Shown in pieces: positions 23,901 to 34,041 of a stretch of DNA of 64,000 nucleotides. The translations under genes and the position numbers were made by a program. The DNA lies in contig JAWNZC010000320.1 in NCBI GenBank assembly GCA_035771165.1, positions 930,001-994,000 of the forward strand. Reading direction: 5' to 3'. Numbering within the stretch: position 1 is the first letter of the stretch; every line of letters starts with the position of its first letter. The DNA is from Paragorgia papillata. Its lineage: Eukaryota > Cnidaria > Anthozoa > Scleralcyonacea > Coralliidae. The notes beneath the pieces are model-generated. The model was not told the origin of the DNA. It searched no databases and saw only the letters and a program-made list of their open reading frames with translations.

Positions 23901-24093
23901 GTAAATATAAATGCGTTTCCATGGCAACGGAAAAGATAATTGTGTATCCTTTCAAAAAAATGCAATTTTGAGAGAAAGTAATGTCGTTTCAGCTCCAATT
24001 TTGTTTTCACAACATTCTACACATACTACTGATAATTTCTATGCAAAAAAAATGTTTATGAATTTTTCAAACCTCTTAAGGTAACGGGCCCCC
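20936..24093 (-). mobile_element. Kolobok-like element B (3.2 kb), intact transposase
   Basis: TTAA at 20932-20935 is followed by GGGGGCCC, and the right end is GGGCCCCC at 24086-24093. Element III has an empty site (GCGTTAAAGCTTCC near 34390) between the matching flanks CGACACCGCAGC and AGCTTCC, so the insertion point is directly visible. TTAA duplication plus a transposase of this type matches the Kolobok superfamily. The right TTAA copy has lost two bases. The intact ORF suggests it is younger than element A. Confidence 0.78.
21591..23636 (-). CDS. Kolobok/Mutator-like transposase, intact 681 aa
   Basis: A continuous ORF from ATG at 23636 (MPKVSKKKRFRGETRW; chosen because element A's homologue starts at the same motif) to a stop at 21591-21593. 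A basic, Ser-rich N-terminus precedes the core. Candidate catalytic residues are D216 in VSYDGTWSKRG, D315 or D317 in ISDGDSKAYG and E531 in GYSQNVNESLNGLVW, a DDE arrangement. A Cys/His cluster C251, C254, H275, C279 sits between the first and second Asp and probably binds zinc. The C-terminus is acidic (SSSDDDDFP, ENIDSEDSDDAP). The family is the one annotated as Mutator-like transposase domain in many invertebrates. The TTAA target argues for Kolobok. Expected role: element excision and insertion in the nucleus. Confidence 0.88.
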   Translation of the reverse strand: MPKVSKKKRFRGETRWNTSSPSSASEPTSSTPCSSTPVNETASVRKIMSQKNDRREDFDGEYGYRLIELSNLANAFQSLHNCESGGELKVTDDEARRYGNSAVIIIECSKCDTKIELQTSGSKNQGWNPKNSMDINRRMVYSALEMGVGRDGMSVMCDIFNMPPPCQSNAWNNHVTALYKAHKKAVSEQLQKARDKVFSRLNENESDVADIAVSYDGTWSKRGYTANFGIGFVISAETGEVLDYDFESKICRECSIAKNDLGEDSPEFDIWFRGHQDQCTQTHTGSSGSMECSIAKKIWERSKDSNLHYKFMISDGDSKAYGSIWDTYGSCADCEKWENTNKRSAEYKKWRESKSYEEWKESHESGKADCSRVTKLDCVGHVQKRMGSHLRELRKKASKLKDGKSVKGSKHRLMDKVIDKLQTYYGNAIRANVKPGKLTAREQKDQISMMQQAIMAVLYHSCELPDNKERHKFCPSGPDSWCSYKKEGNLQRKDHHLDPVFLEFLLPEFERLSQYSLLFRCLPGYSQNVNESLNGLVWNHAPKHRFKGPHVIEIAAMSAVLAFNCGSTSRQDVMKVANIPGGEFTLEGCKNKDATRMRHSIKKANSKEKVRRRKIREAKLAANQEKGESSYASGKFNDVDPLDFVTSSSDDDDFPLARLLENIDSEDSDDAPLAHYISKGQ

Positions 24094-24540
24094 AAAGCTT
24101 CCTCAGTTTGGTTTCAATATTCCGCCAAGTTGCCTGCTACAAAGTCGCACACAACGTTTGCTGTTATTACATATGAAAACATTCACTGTGATCAGAAATT
24201 ATCGCAGAATAAGATATAAGTATTTTGGTGTGATTCTATATCACCTGTAAACTAGCCTGTGCTGGCTGTGCACATGCAGCCGCTCTTATCAAGGAATGGC
24301 GCTTCGCCAATATTAAAATATATTAATGAAAACCAAGACAATTGCACTAATATTTTTCCGCCTTGGCTACAGTCAACTGTATTGTCGTGCGTTTGCTTTA
24401 TTCTTTAATCAATGATTTCATTCCCTGGCGTGTCTAATACTAACTGAACAACATGCGGTGGCAGAAAATTTAAAAAATTTTACTGAGACAGTACAACCTA
24501 TAGTATAAGGGTATAATTATTCACACTACTATATATATAA

Positions 24541-25508
24541 TTTGGACTTAAAATCACAGCCCAAACAAATATACATGTAACAAACTTTCTAGATGCAACA
24601 TTTGACTTACAAAATGGAACATACAAACCCTATAGGAAGCCCAATGACGATCCGCTTTATGTTAACAAGCATTTAAACCACCCACCTAGTATTTTAAAAC
24701 AACTCCCAACATCCATAAATAAGCGCATTTCACTCCTTTCATCAAACTACACAACATCCAAGGAGTCTGCACCCACATACCAAAACGCATGCATTACACC
24801 ACAGCAATTGTAACCAACAATTAGTATACACGCAAGCCAACGAGGAAACAAGCCAACCACGTAGGAAGCGACATAGAAACATCATTTGGTTTAACCCACC
24901 ATACAGCAAGAACGTTAGAACACACATAGGACGATGTTTCTTAAACTTAATTGATAAACATTTCCCACCACACAACAAGCTACACAAGATTTTCAACAGA
25001 AACACAGTAAAAGTTGGTTATAGCTGCATGAACAACATTAAATCCACAATCACGAAACACACATTCTTAGGAAAAATGAAGGAAAAAACAATAGCACAAG
25101 TGGTTGTAACTGCAGAAATAAAGACGAATGCCCACTCGGTGGGCAATGTTTGACAAACAACATCATATATAAAGCAACTATTTCGAAAAACAACACTAAT
25201 GACACTAAGCATTACATAGGCATGACGGCAAACAGTTTTAAGGAGCGATACAGAAACCACACCAAATATTTTCACCAAAAAAAGATTCAAACGAAACCGA
25301 ACTCTCCAAACACATATGGAATTGGAAAAACAAAAAACAAAATTTTAACATTAATTGGTCAATATTAAAACGGTCAACAGCATACTCAGCGGGATCTAAC
25401 CGATGTAATTTATGTTTGGAAGAAAAATTTGCATTATGAAATCCGAAAAACCCACTTTACTTAACAAAAAATCAGAAATCCTTTCAACATGTCGACACAA
25501 AAACAAGT
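24541..25508 (+). pseudogene. RT/GIY-YIG (Penelope-like) retroelement, copy 2, 5' part
   Basis: The frame begins FGLKITAQTNIHVTNFLDA, TFDLQNGTYKPYRKPNDDPL and YVNKHLNHPPSILKQLP, the RT C-terminal region of a GIY-YIG-bearing retroelement. After frameshifts it continues as FNRNTVKVGY, GCNCRNKDECPLGGQCLTNN, IIYKATISKN and HYIGMTANSFKERYRNH, the GIY-YIG nuclease core (the YIG box is seen as YIGM). CNLCLEEK and CRHKNKFK follow at its end. It is cut at the TTAA at 25509-25512 by the next element and resumes at 29285. Truncated at the 5' side and frameshifted, so inactive. Confidence 0.75.
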
Positions 25509-26377
25509 TTAAAGTGCCTCTATGGCCTGTGGGATCTTCACATATTTAAATAACATAGGTTGAAAGAAAATGTTTCCCGAAAATTTTTCTCAAAAATATT
25601 AAATCCCCGCCCAGCTACAGCGCTCCAAAGTTGGCATCTCTGTAACTGTGACCGTGCCTGTTAGGGACCTGGTGCGAGTTTACTGTGTGACGTCACGGTC
25701 GGAACAGAACTTGTCTTGCAACCAAAATAAAAAGGACAGATAATCTTCGATCTGCGCGCGGTTTATGGAAATTATTTTGAAATAGTCAAATAGAGACTTG
25801 CTATCAAGATTTTTAAACTGTATTCGTGGAGCGACTAATAATTTAAAGGTAAGTACATTCGATTATTTCTGTATTTTCATTAAATAGTGAGTTAAATTGC
25901 AGACTTTTGATGTTGTCATTGTTAAAATGGCGCATGTAACAATCATTTCCGAAACATGCAGTCAAAACTAACCCTGTAACTCAAAAATAAACATGTTTTG
26001 TGCTTTTTGGTCGCAATGTTTGGAATCCGAAGTGGAATATCTACAAAACTGTCGGTAATTTTACGTCAGTTTACTCGCCTATTTGGCAAAAATGCTCGTT
26101 GTTCTTGACTGTTGAAATGACGAGTACGACATCATCGCCATTGTTAATTTGTCGAAGCTCCCAGCATAGAAAATCCAGAATATATTGTCTTCTGGATTGT
26201 CTATGCTTGCAGTCATGATTAACCCTTGCCTCAGAATCGTGTGTGTACAGTTTGCAAAACTGACTCTATTTGTAAACCAGTATATGTTACATATGTAATC
26301 TACTATGTATAACCTAATGTCTACATGTATGTGCATGTACAGAAAATCTAACTAATACCATATCAATTTTATTAAAG

Positions 26378-26773
26378 ATGCCTTACAAAAGGGGCTACTC
26401 AGTGAAAAAAAAATTTCTTTCTAAAGAAGAAAGAAGCCATTTGGAAGCGAAATTATTGTACATGTACCACTATGGAAAATAAGGAGACCAATATGCAGGT
26501 AAATTACAGTAGCCTAAATGCTCTATCTTAAATTGTATAAATATTATGTGGTAATCCAGCATGTACAGTATTGTATATATTAAGAAAAGAAAGCTTATAG
26601 TTATATTTTAAGCTTTATCATATAGATATTGACAAAACACATTGTTAAATATCTTCATACATAAAAGATTGCTAACTTTTTCTTCATATTTTAAATGACA
26701 GGATTGGAGATACAAACTTTAATTTCTTGCATTATATTGTTAATATCCTTGTCCAATCTCTTCGTTCAGTTTA

Positions 26774-26817
<44 letters not shown>

Positions 26818-27473
26818 TCACACACATACAGGACATACATGTATGGCATTCCATATTCTAAAGTTCTATTCGCAGATAGTCACTGTCAATGAGGTGCACA
26901 ATAAATAGTCCACTAGTTGGTTTATACTATTACTTTATAGCAATGTTACTAGGTATAGTATAATACCTTAATGATAATAATATCCAGACAATAAAATTTT
27001 TTGGTACATTAAATGAAATTGCTTTTAATGTTTATCCTTTTTCAGACAGAGACAGTCCCCATGTCTTGGTACCAGTTTCAATGGGTGAAATACTTAATGA
27101 CAGAACAAGCTATTTGAATAATACCAACAGCAATTGCACTGGAGACAACAACAGATGTCAGCCACTTGCTGCACCTATAAACAGTTATCCAACCACAAAT
27201 CTTAAAGACTTAGTTAACACCATTAATAGCGTTGGTCTTCCTTTTGGTTGGACATTAGTGAAAGGCGATGAAGAATCTTTAAGAGTTGTTCACTTGCAAC
27301 AAAGAAAGAAAGACTGTGCCAAGGATCCCATGATAACAAAGTCAGTGACTGTTTACAAAGATCATTCCTGGACACTTAGAATTCTTGATAAAGTTATTCA
27401 ACAGTTTGATAGTCAAGGATTAGAAGGCTTAAAGCAGCAAATAATAAAATTGATAAAATTGATATCGTATTAA
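26378..27473 (+). pseudogene. Two-exon gene relic carried by the long-TIR TTAA element
   Basis: Exon 1 starts ATG 26378 (MPYKRGYSVKKKFLSKEERS) and runs to a donor GTAAAT after 26499. Exon 2 starts after the acceptor TTTTTCAG at 27045 and ends at a stop at 27471-27473. The phases match, and the only disruption is a TAA at 26480-26482 within exon 1. Exon 2 encodes about 140 residues with NLKDLVNTINSVGLPFGWTL and SVTVYKDHSWTLRILDKVI. I do not recognise the family with confidence. The PxGW...SVTVYxDxxW pattern recalls N-terminal regions of transposon proteins. It lies between the inverted arms, as an element-encoded gene would. Confidence 0.5.
26779..26810. repeat. (TA)n microsatellite
   Basis: About 32 bp of pure TA inside the intron of the preceding gene relic. 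Confidence 0.9.
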
Positions 27474-28080
27474 TAGTTAGATATACTGTACATGCACATA
27501 CATGTAGACATTAGGTTATAGTAGATTATATATTAACATATGCTGGTTTACAAATAGAGTCAGTTTTGCAAACTGTGCACACAAGATTCTGAGGCAAGGG
27601 TTAGTTTTGACTGCGAGCAGAGCTTCGACAATAACAATGGCGATGATCAGGATGATGTCGTACTCGTCAGACCAATGATCATTTTTGTCAAATAGGCGAG
27701 TAAACTGATATAAAGTTACCGACATAAAGTCAACTTGGGATTCCAAATATTGTGACCAAAAAGCACAAAACATGTTTATTTTTGAGTTACAGGGTTAGTT
27801 TTGACTGCATGTTTCGGAAATGATTGTTACATGCGCCATTTTAACAATGACAACATCAAAAGTCTGCAATTTAACTCACTATTTAATGAAAATACAGAAA
27901 TAATCGAATGTACTTACCTTTAAATTATTAGTCGCTCCACGAATACAGTTTCGGCAAGTCTCTATTTCAAAATAATTTCCATAAACTGCGCGCAGATCGA
28001 AGATTATCTGTCCTTTTTATTTTGGTGGATTGTCTTATGGTCTGACTTCCGTTCCGACTGTGACGTATTTCTATCAAGTA

Positions 28081-29097
28081 CTGGGTGGCGCAAAAAAAGG
28101 TTCCCCCTCTTTGACTCATTGTAATTAAAAAACTGAAAAAGCTATCTTATACAAATAAAATTTATTGAACGTAGTTATGTATAACTTAAATTTTGATGTA
28201 TGCCTTGCACATTTCTATAAAATATTAGCCGAGATATAGGCGTTTAAACTCAAGGTTGCATTTTTGGAAGAAGAGACAAATGGCAAAAATGGCGACTCAA
28301 CGAGGTTGTTTGCAAATTGCACGATAGGTGTTGACAAACAATCTAAAGTAAAGTGGGCTTTTTCAGATATGCGGTGTTTACATGTTTAAAGATTAGAAGA
28401 ATAATGCATTAGAAGTATCTTTTAAAGATACCAATAATACTGCTCATCGTTCGAATAAATTGGCAACAAGATGGAGCTCCTTCTCACACGAGCAATGCAA
28501 CCATACGCTATCTCCGTGGCCAATTTCCAGATCGGCTCATGAGTAAACGCGGCGATTGGCCCTGGCCTCCACGCTCCCCTGACTTGACCGTGTGTGATTT
28601 ATTTCTTTGGGGATATTTAAAAGATCAAATTTGGGACGTGCCTACTCAGCAACAGCCAAGCAATTTGAGAGAGCTTCGAGAAGCGATTATTATGGCGTGT
28701 AACAACTTGGAGCAGGAAATGATCGAAAATGCGTTCGACTGCATGCTTTCCGCACAAGACGTTGTATTGAGGTTGATGGGCATGCATTTCCTAATGAATG
28801 AGAATTTATCGGACGACGCTGACAAATATTTGTTCTTACTTTTGCGTGTTTCTACCATTTTATTACCATAATGCAAATTAATAGACCATTTTTGCCATTT
28901 GTCGCTTCTTCCAAAAACGCTACATTGAGTGTAAACGCCTATATCTCGGCTAATATTTTATAGAAATGTGCAAGGCATACATCAAAATTTAAGTTAGACA
29001 TAACTACGTTCAATAAATTTTATTTGTATAAGATAGCTTTTTCAGTTTTTTAATTACAATGTGTCAAAGAGGGGGAACATTTTTTTGCGCCATCCGG
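28081..29097 (+). mobile_element. Internally deleted Tc1/mariner element
   Basis: TA at 28079-28080 and 29098-29099 flank the inverted ends CTGGGTGGCGCAAAAAAAGG and CCGGATGGCGCAAAAAAATG. The inverted repeats extend for about 200 bp, through CCCCCTCTTTGACTCATTGT and the TATAGGCGTTTA region. It interrupts the right arm of the surrounding TTAA element, so it is the youngest layer of the nest. The transposase N-terminal half is missing. Confidence 0.85.
28461..28871 (+). pseudogene. Mariner-type transposase, C-terminal DDE half
   Basis: The frame reads WQQDGAPSHTSNATIRYLRG, then WPPRSPDLTVCDLFLWGYLK and a helical tail to a stop at 28869-28871. QQDGAPxHT contains the second catalytic Asp, and WPPRSPDL..CD..LWGYLK contains the third acidic position. 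Both are hallmarks of Tc1/mariner transposases. The N-terminal DNA-binding domain and first Asp are gone (only about 370 bp separate it from the left end), so the protein is inactive. Confidence 0.85.
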
Positions 29098-29284
29098 TAG
29101 AGCCCAGGCCTAAACAAACGGTCAAACTTTCAAAATGGCGCGATTTGGGCTGATTTGGCCAACTTTGGAGAGCTGTTACTGGGCGGGGATTTAATATTTT
29201 TGAGAAAAAGTTTCGGGAAACATTTTCTTTTAACCTAAGTTATTTAAATATGTAAAGATTCCACAGGTCATAGAGGCACATTAA

Positions 29285-29512
29285 GATAAACAACGTAGGT
29301 GTAGACGAGAACAAAGGTAGGAATGTGGGTAGCGCACCATCGACCGACACACCGCCATCAACCCACACACCCAGAAGCGTGCCATCAACCCACACACCCA
29401 TTAGCATTGACGTAAGCAACTCAACCTATTTAAGACAGCGCCGAATCGAAAATCTTCAGCCGCCTGAAGATCGCCCAGCGTGAAACTGACAGTAGCGACC
29501 ATCAACATTTTT
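29285..29512 (+). pseudogene. RT/GIY-YIG retroelement, copy 2, 3' part
   Basis: It continues copy 2 after the nested insertion: AACGTAGGTGTAGACGAGAA, the STHTP-coding repeats (fewer than copy 1), then TTTAAGACAGCGCCGAATCG to CATCAACATTT. Everything matches 1240-1500 base by base apart from scattered substitutions. Confidence 0.75.
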
Positions 29513-30595
29513 ACCCATTTCTGGCGGTAATGTCAGCCGCAAGAGACTAGAAAAGCGTCTCATTTTCAAAATTGGTACCATTGATACAACGTCTTGAAGT
29601 AAACGAAGTTTGTCTTAAATGCAACAATAGTGCTACGTATGAAACATATTTACCTTGCGAATTTGTCAACATTAGCCAATGAGATCGCTGCGTTCGTGGA
29701 CGAACGCATATTATTTTTCTGAATAGCGTGGCGGCAGGCGTTTCCTCAGCTCGCCTCGCCCCACCTACTACCGAAACGCCTGCAATGCAGGCTACCCTCG
29801 GGCAGGAATGAGTTATAAACAAAAAATGCTTTACAGAATTTTCGTATTCCATTTGGGTACACTGAATATATACAGTTTATGCTTGTGTCAAATGAGTGGC
29901 AATATTCTAACATTTACAATTAGTGTCCTCATTTAGTTAAATTATCTATTATCTTAGTTTAATCATAGATTGTACGGATGAAGAGCCACTTTTGTTGCAT
30001 GCCGTAATAAATCGTTATTATTATATGGCAGCAGCGCTGAGAGGTCCGAATACGGAAATCCTGTAATTTGATTGGTTCATAAGCGGTCGGATATTTCCCG
30101 TATCCGCCCGCTCAGAGCGGAATCTGCCGTTCGAGACCGCAAGTTAATTTTATAAACAAAATGGCAGTCAGTCATGTCAATATATATCGGAAACAAGATG
30201 GATTATAATTTCAGAACTACTCATTGTTGAAATATATCGTGCAGGTATGTTGTTAGAAATTCTATAAGCTTTCATTTGATGTATAGTTCGAGTTTCCACG
30301 TTTTGTGAAAGTTTTTAAAATGTCCAAAACGTTCGTGACATTGTTCGTAAATTAACATTTACTTCTCACAAGTATTAGAATTCCAGATGATTTTTTATTC
30401 AAACTACCTAACGTACAATCTTGAGCAATATGTCAAACAAAAGCAATTCAAAATTACTATTTGGGGTAGAAAGTTCAGGATTCTAGCTCAACGGAAAGTA
30501 CTTTAAAAATGGGAGAATGTCTGCCACTTTCGTTTAGTTCGCAAGAAAGATGGATCGAGTTTTAACAGAACGTTCACAAGATTTATGGCCATATA
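29513..30595. other. No recognised gene; possible second retroelement tail
   Basis: 29520-29585 on the plus strand reads GGNVSRKRLEKRLIFKIGTI, which resembles the C-terminal tail seen on other GIY-YIG/RT elements. This is low confidence. Beyond it I see only small imperfect inverted repeats and no supported gene. Confidence 0.35.
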
Positions 30596-30597
30596 AT

Positions 30598-30756
30598 AAA
30601 CTACTTATTGACCTCGCTTGTTCGGTCTGTACTAGTGAAATATCGGACCTCTGTTTTTTGCACAGACCTCAACTCGCTGCGCTCGTCTCGGTCCGTACTA
30701 AAAAAACATCGGTCCGATATTTCACTAGTACAGACCTCACGTTCGGTCAATAAGTA

Positions 30757-30760
<4 letters not shown>
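30598..30760. repeat. Palindromic element with an ACTCGCTGCGCTCGTC centre
   Basis: The left arm AAACTACTTATTGACC, then GTACTAGTGAAATATCGGAC, repeats inverted on the right (GTCCGATATTTCACTAGTAC, then GGTCAATAAGTAGTT). The loop contains AACTCGCTGCGCTCGTCTCG. Confidence 0.85.
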
Positions 30761-30826
<66 letters not shown>

Positions 30827-30835
30827 TAGTATGAT
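30757..30835. repeat. (TTA)n microsatellite
   Basis: About 78 bp of TTA repeats directly abut the palindrome. Confidence 0.95.
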
Positions 30836-31043
30836 CATCATTAACCAATCAGAACTCACCAAGTCGGTGTACAAAAATGAAATATTTATAACAAAATTTT
30901 ATCAATAAAAAATAGAAATAAATTATATATTTTTTAACCTTTAAGTTTGCCTTTTTTAAAACGTTGCAAAAAATGAAATTTTCTATTGGACCCAATACAG
31001 CCATATAGTGGCTACATAATAATTAAGTTCAATAAAATCTTAA

Positions 31044-31378
31044 GGTGGCTCCATACAGTTTCTTGAAAAATGGAAAATACAAGTTTGAGAGTCCAAAACA
31101 GGTGCATAAACAATTCGGAAACAGAATAAAACTAAATGTTATGCATAGTTAAACATTCTGACAATCAAAAACTGACCAAATGGCAACAATGACGTTTCAA
31201 AATGGCTGCCAATTACCCTTCAAACTAATTTAATTCGAAAAAAACTTTGGTGATCCCCAATATTTTTTTCATTACTTTTCTTGAAGTATGAGTAATAAAT
31301 AGACCGATTTAAAAAACAAATTAATTTTTAAAAAATTTGGATCTACAGAATTTTTTTTAAATCGGCCTATTGATTACT
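31044..31378. mobile_element. TTAA MITE (GGTGGCTCCATACAG family), copy 2, right arm lost
   Basis: TTAA at 31040-31043 precedes GGTGGCTCCATACAGTTTCT. The left arm is collinear with the copy at 20163, but the element ends in the central region (ATTGATTACTC) without the right arm. Confidence 0.8.
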
Positions 31379-31484
31379 CTTTTACAAATTACATATTATA
31401 ATATAATTTATACAATCTATAATTCAGGGTTCAAAATAGCGGCCGGTATTTTCACGCCGCTAGCCGGCTAGTGTATACGTTTTA

Positions 31485-31612
31485 TAATGTAGCATAACAT
31501 CTTACAACGTGGCGTAATGTCGTACGCAGAACGTAGCAAAACGTCTCACAACTAAGTGTGACGTCTTATAACGTACCGTAATGTCTTATAACTTAGTCTA
31601 ACGCCGTCTTAT
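31485..31612. repeat. Degenerate 20-bp tandem repeat (GTAGCGTAACGTCTTACAAT type)
   Basis: Words such as GTAGCATAACATCTTACAAC, ACGTGGCGTAATGTCGTA and ACGTACCGTAATGTCTTATA repeat every 20-23 bp. The same family is much longer at 59370-60520. Confidence 0.7.
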
Positions 31613-31661
31613 ACTAAATTGAATTGATCCAATCTGTGTATATATAACATTGTGTGTTTAA

Positions 31662-31970
31662 AGGTGACGTACAGTCCGTTCTGCGCATGACCGCAATGTG
31701 GTCCCCAAAACATGACATTCGTACATAATTACATGAAGTACTCAGCTCAATGTAAACCGCTAGGAACAACATGGCAGAAAACCAAGCGATTGGGCGAGGA
31801 TATCTCTTCGGATTTCTTCTATTTCTCCTGAAAATGTTTTGTTTTGGGTACAAGTAATGAATGGGAACTAAGAAAAGCTAACAATCTTGAATAAGGTATT
31901 AGTATTTTTTTTGTAAATTTAGATGTAAACATTAGTTTCGTACATGCGGAAAACGGACTGTACATCACCT
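31662..31970. mobile_element. 309-bp TTAA MITE
   Basis: TTAA at 31658-31661 and 31971-31974 flank AGGTGACGTACAGTCCG and its inverse CGGACTGTACATCACCT. No ORF is recognised. The target suits piggyBac/Kolobok mobilisation. Confidence 0.8.
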
Positions 31971-32252
31971 TTAACATATAGTTTAGTTGACCAGAAGGAA
32001 ATACAGTAATGAGTTTCATTTGTTTTCCTTCTTTGTTTCAATTTTGTAGTCTGGGGTTATCTTGGGATCTAAGGGATGGGAAACCGGATCAGAGTTGTCC
32101 TAGTTTAACACGAGAAAACACACAAGTAATTCCTGTCTTTCAATATGAGCTAGCCTAGCTTAACTCATTCCTGTCCGGCGCTTCCCCAGAGGTGAATAAA
32201 ATCATCTGGCGTTAGCCAGAATAAAATACCAAAGACCAGAGATGCATCTTGG

Positions 32253-33610
32253 TTCAACATCTTGGCAAGATCTTGCCAAGATCTTGCTACGATCTTGCCA
32301 AGATTTTTATATATAATTTTAATATGATCTTGCCAAGATCTTGCCAAGATCCAAAAATGATTTTCTTGCCATGATCTTGCCAAGATTTTTATATATAATT
32401 TTAATATGATCTTGCCAAGATCTTGCTACGATCTTGCCAAGATTTTCTTGCCAAGATCTTGCTACGATCTTGCCAAGATTTTTATATATAATTTGAATAT
32501 GATCTTGCCAAGATCTTGCCAAGATCTTGCTACGATCTTGCCAAGATTTTTATATATAATTTTAATATGATCTTGCTAAGATCTTGCCAAGATCCAAAAA
32601 TGATTTTCTTGCCATGATCTTGCCAAGATCTTGCCAAGATCTTGCTACGATCTTGCAACGATCTTGCCAAGATTTTTATATATAATTTTAATATGATCTT
32701 GCCAAGATCTTGCTACGATCTTGCCAAAATTTTATATATAATTTTAATATGATCTTGCCAAGATCTTGCCAAGATCCAAAAGATGATTTTCTTGCCAAGA
32801 TCTTGCTACGATCTTGCCAAGATTTTTATATATAATTTGAATATGATCTTGCCAAGATCTTGCCAAGATCTTGCTACGATCTTGCCAAGATTTTTATATA
32901 TAATTTTAATATGATCTTGCTAAGATCTTGCCAAGATCCAAAAATGATTTTCTTGCCATGATCTTGCCAAGATCTTGCTACGATCTTGCAACGATCTTAC
33001 CAAGATTTTTATATATAATTTTAATATGATCTTGCCAAGATCTTGCTACGATCTTGCCAAAATTTAATATATAATTTTAATATGATCTTGCCAAGATCTT
33101 GCCAAGATCCAAAAGATGATTTTCTTGCCAAGATCTTGCTACGATCTTGCCAAGATTTTTATATATAATTTGAATATGATCTTGCCAAGATCTTGCCAAG
33201 ATCTTGGTACGATCTTGCCAAGATCTTGCTACGATCTTGCCAAGATTTTTATATATAATTTTAATACGATCTTGCCAAGATCCAAAAGATGATTTTCTTG
33301 CCATGATCTTACTACGATCTTGCCAAGATTTTTATATATAATTTTAATATGATCTTGCCAAGATCTTGCCAAGATCCAAAAAATGATTTCTTGCCAAGAT
33401 GTTGGCAAGACCTTGCTACGATCTTGCCAAGATTTTTATATATAAGTTTAATAAAAATCTTGCCAAGATCTTGCCAAGATTTTATGTATATTTCTTGCCA
33501 AGATCTCTATATTATGATCTGCCAAAGTTTGTCAGGAGTTTGTAACATATACTATATGACCTTTCCACAATCTTGTCATGATACGTACTGCCAAGATCGT
33601 GGTAAGATTT
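32253..33610. repeat. Left AAGATCTTGCC array of element III with ~340-bp higher-order unit
   Basis: Short units GATCTTGCCAAGATCTTGCC, GATCTTGCTACGATCTTGCC and spacers TTTTTATATATAATTTTAAT are organised into a larger repeat. The landmark AAAAATGATTTTCTTGCCAT recurs at about 32594 and 32938, and AAAAGATGATTTTCTTGCC at about 32777 and 33111, giving a period of roughly 335-345 bp. Long open frames reading ARSWQD-type repeats here are artefacts of the repeat. Confidence 0.88.
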
Positions 33611-34041
33611 TAAAAAGTAAAAAATCAAATAATTGGCAATAATAATTGCAATAGTTTAATCATTGTTGTACATTTCACTTTTCAAATATCATTTCGTTTA
33701 TTCGTACAGACGTAGTTATATTTATTTTTGTTTGACGACTGATAGGATAACTATAATACTGTGTTATCACAATGCTAAATGGTTGGCTTCGGGGCAAAAC
33801 AACCGGAGACACACTTGGCGCATTTGACATTTTCTTACATCCGATAAGATTTGAAGTTGTGCGATTTCCGCGCTTTATTGTTTTCTAACCATTAACGTTC
33901 TTATAAAACCATCACGTGCGTTGCCAGATGCCACGAGCTTGCCAACTGCATGCCAACACCCTGCATTCTTGTTCATAACTTTATCGTCGCGCCGCGTCAA
34001 ATCTGCTCAGTCACTATACAGAATCGAGAGAAACATTTGGA

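Larger units (their letters stand above)
15960..24475. mobile_element. BEN-type element II: truncated, with three nested insertions
   Basis: It begins inside an AAGATCTTGCC array (15960-16340) and then runs collinear with element III. The segments 16340-16960, 20829-20935 and 24094-24475 match 33610-34265, 34283-34385 and 34386-34710. The matches are separated here by a Kolobok-like element plus a MITE, and by a second Kolobok-like element. A roughly 130-bp piece holding the first BEN exon of element III (34015-34150) is missing. The right half is absent and similarity stops abruptly near 24475, just before a GIY-YIG retroelement. It is a deletion derivative. Confidence 0.65.
25513..29280. 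mobile_element. TTAA element with ~800-bp inverted repeats, inside GIY-YIG copy 2
   Basis: TTAA at 25509-25512 and 29281-29284 flank the ends AGTGCCTCTATGGCCTGTGG and, inverted, TGTGCCTCTATGACCTGTGG. The inverted repeat continues far inward: 25513-26340 pairs with 27490-28078 plus 29098-29280. The gap is a later mariner insertion. The retroelement sequence reads continuously across it (AAACAAGT then TTAAGATAAA as in copy 1 at 1230), which proves the insertion. Between the arms lies a two-exon gene relic (26378-27473). TTAA specificity fits piggyBac or Kolobok. No transposase is visible, so it is non-autonomous or unrecognised. Confidence 0.82.

Noticed and set aside
25150..25368. Stand-alone GIY-YIG endonuclease gene or bacterial contamination
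   Set aside because: Upstream RT-type sequence, the second copy at 1045 and the eukaryotic insertion history show it is part of a retroelement.
32165..33304. Open frames reading repeated ARSWQDLGKIL-type peptides
   Set aside because: They arise from the AAGATCTTGCC array, occur in several frames and both strands (also at 15959 and 40118), and have no splice or start context.
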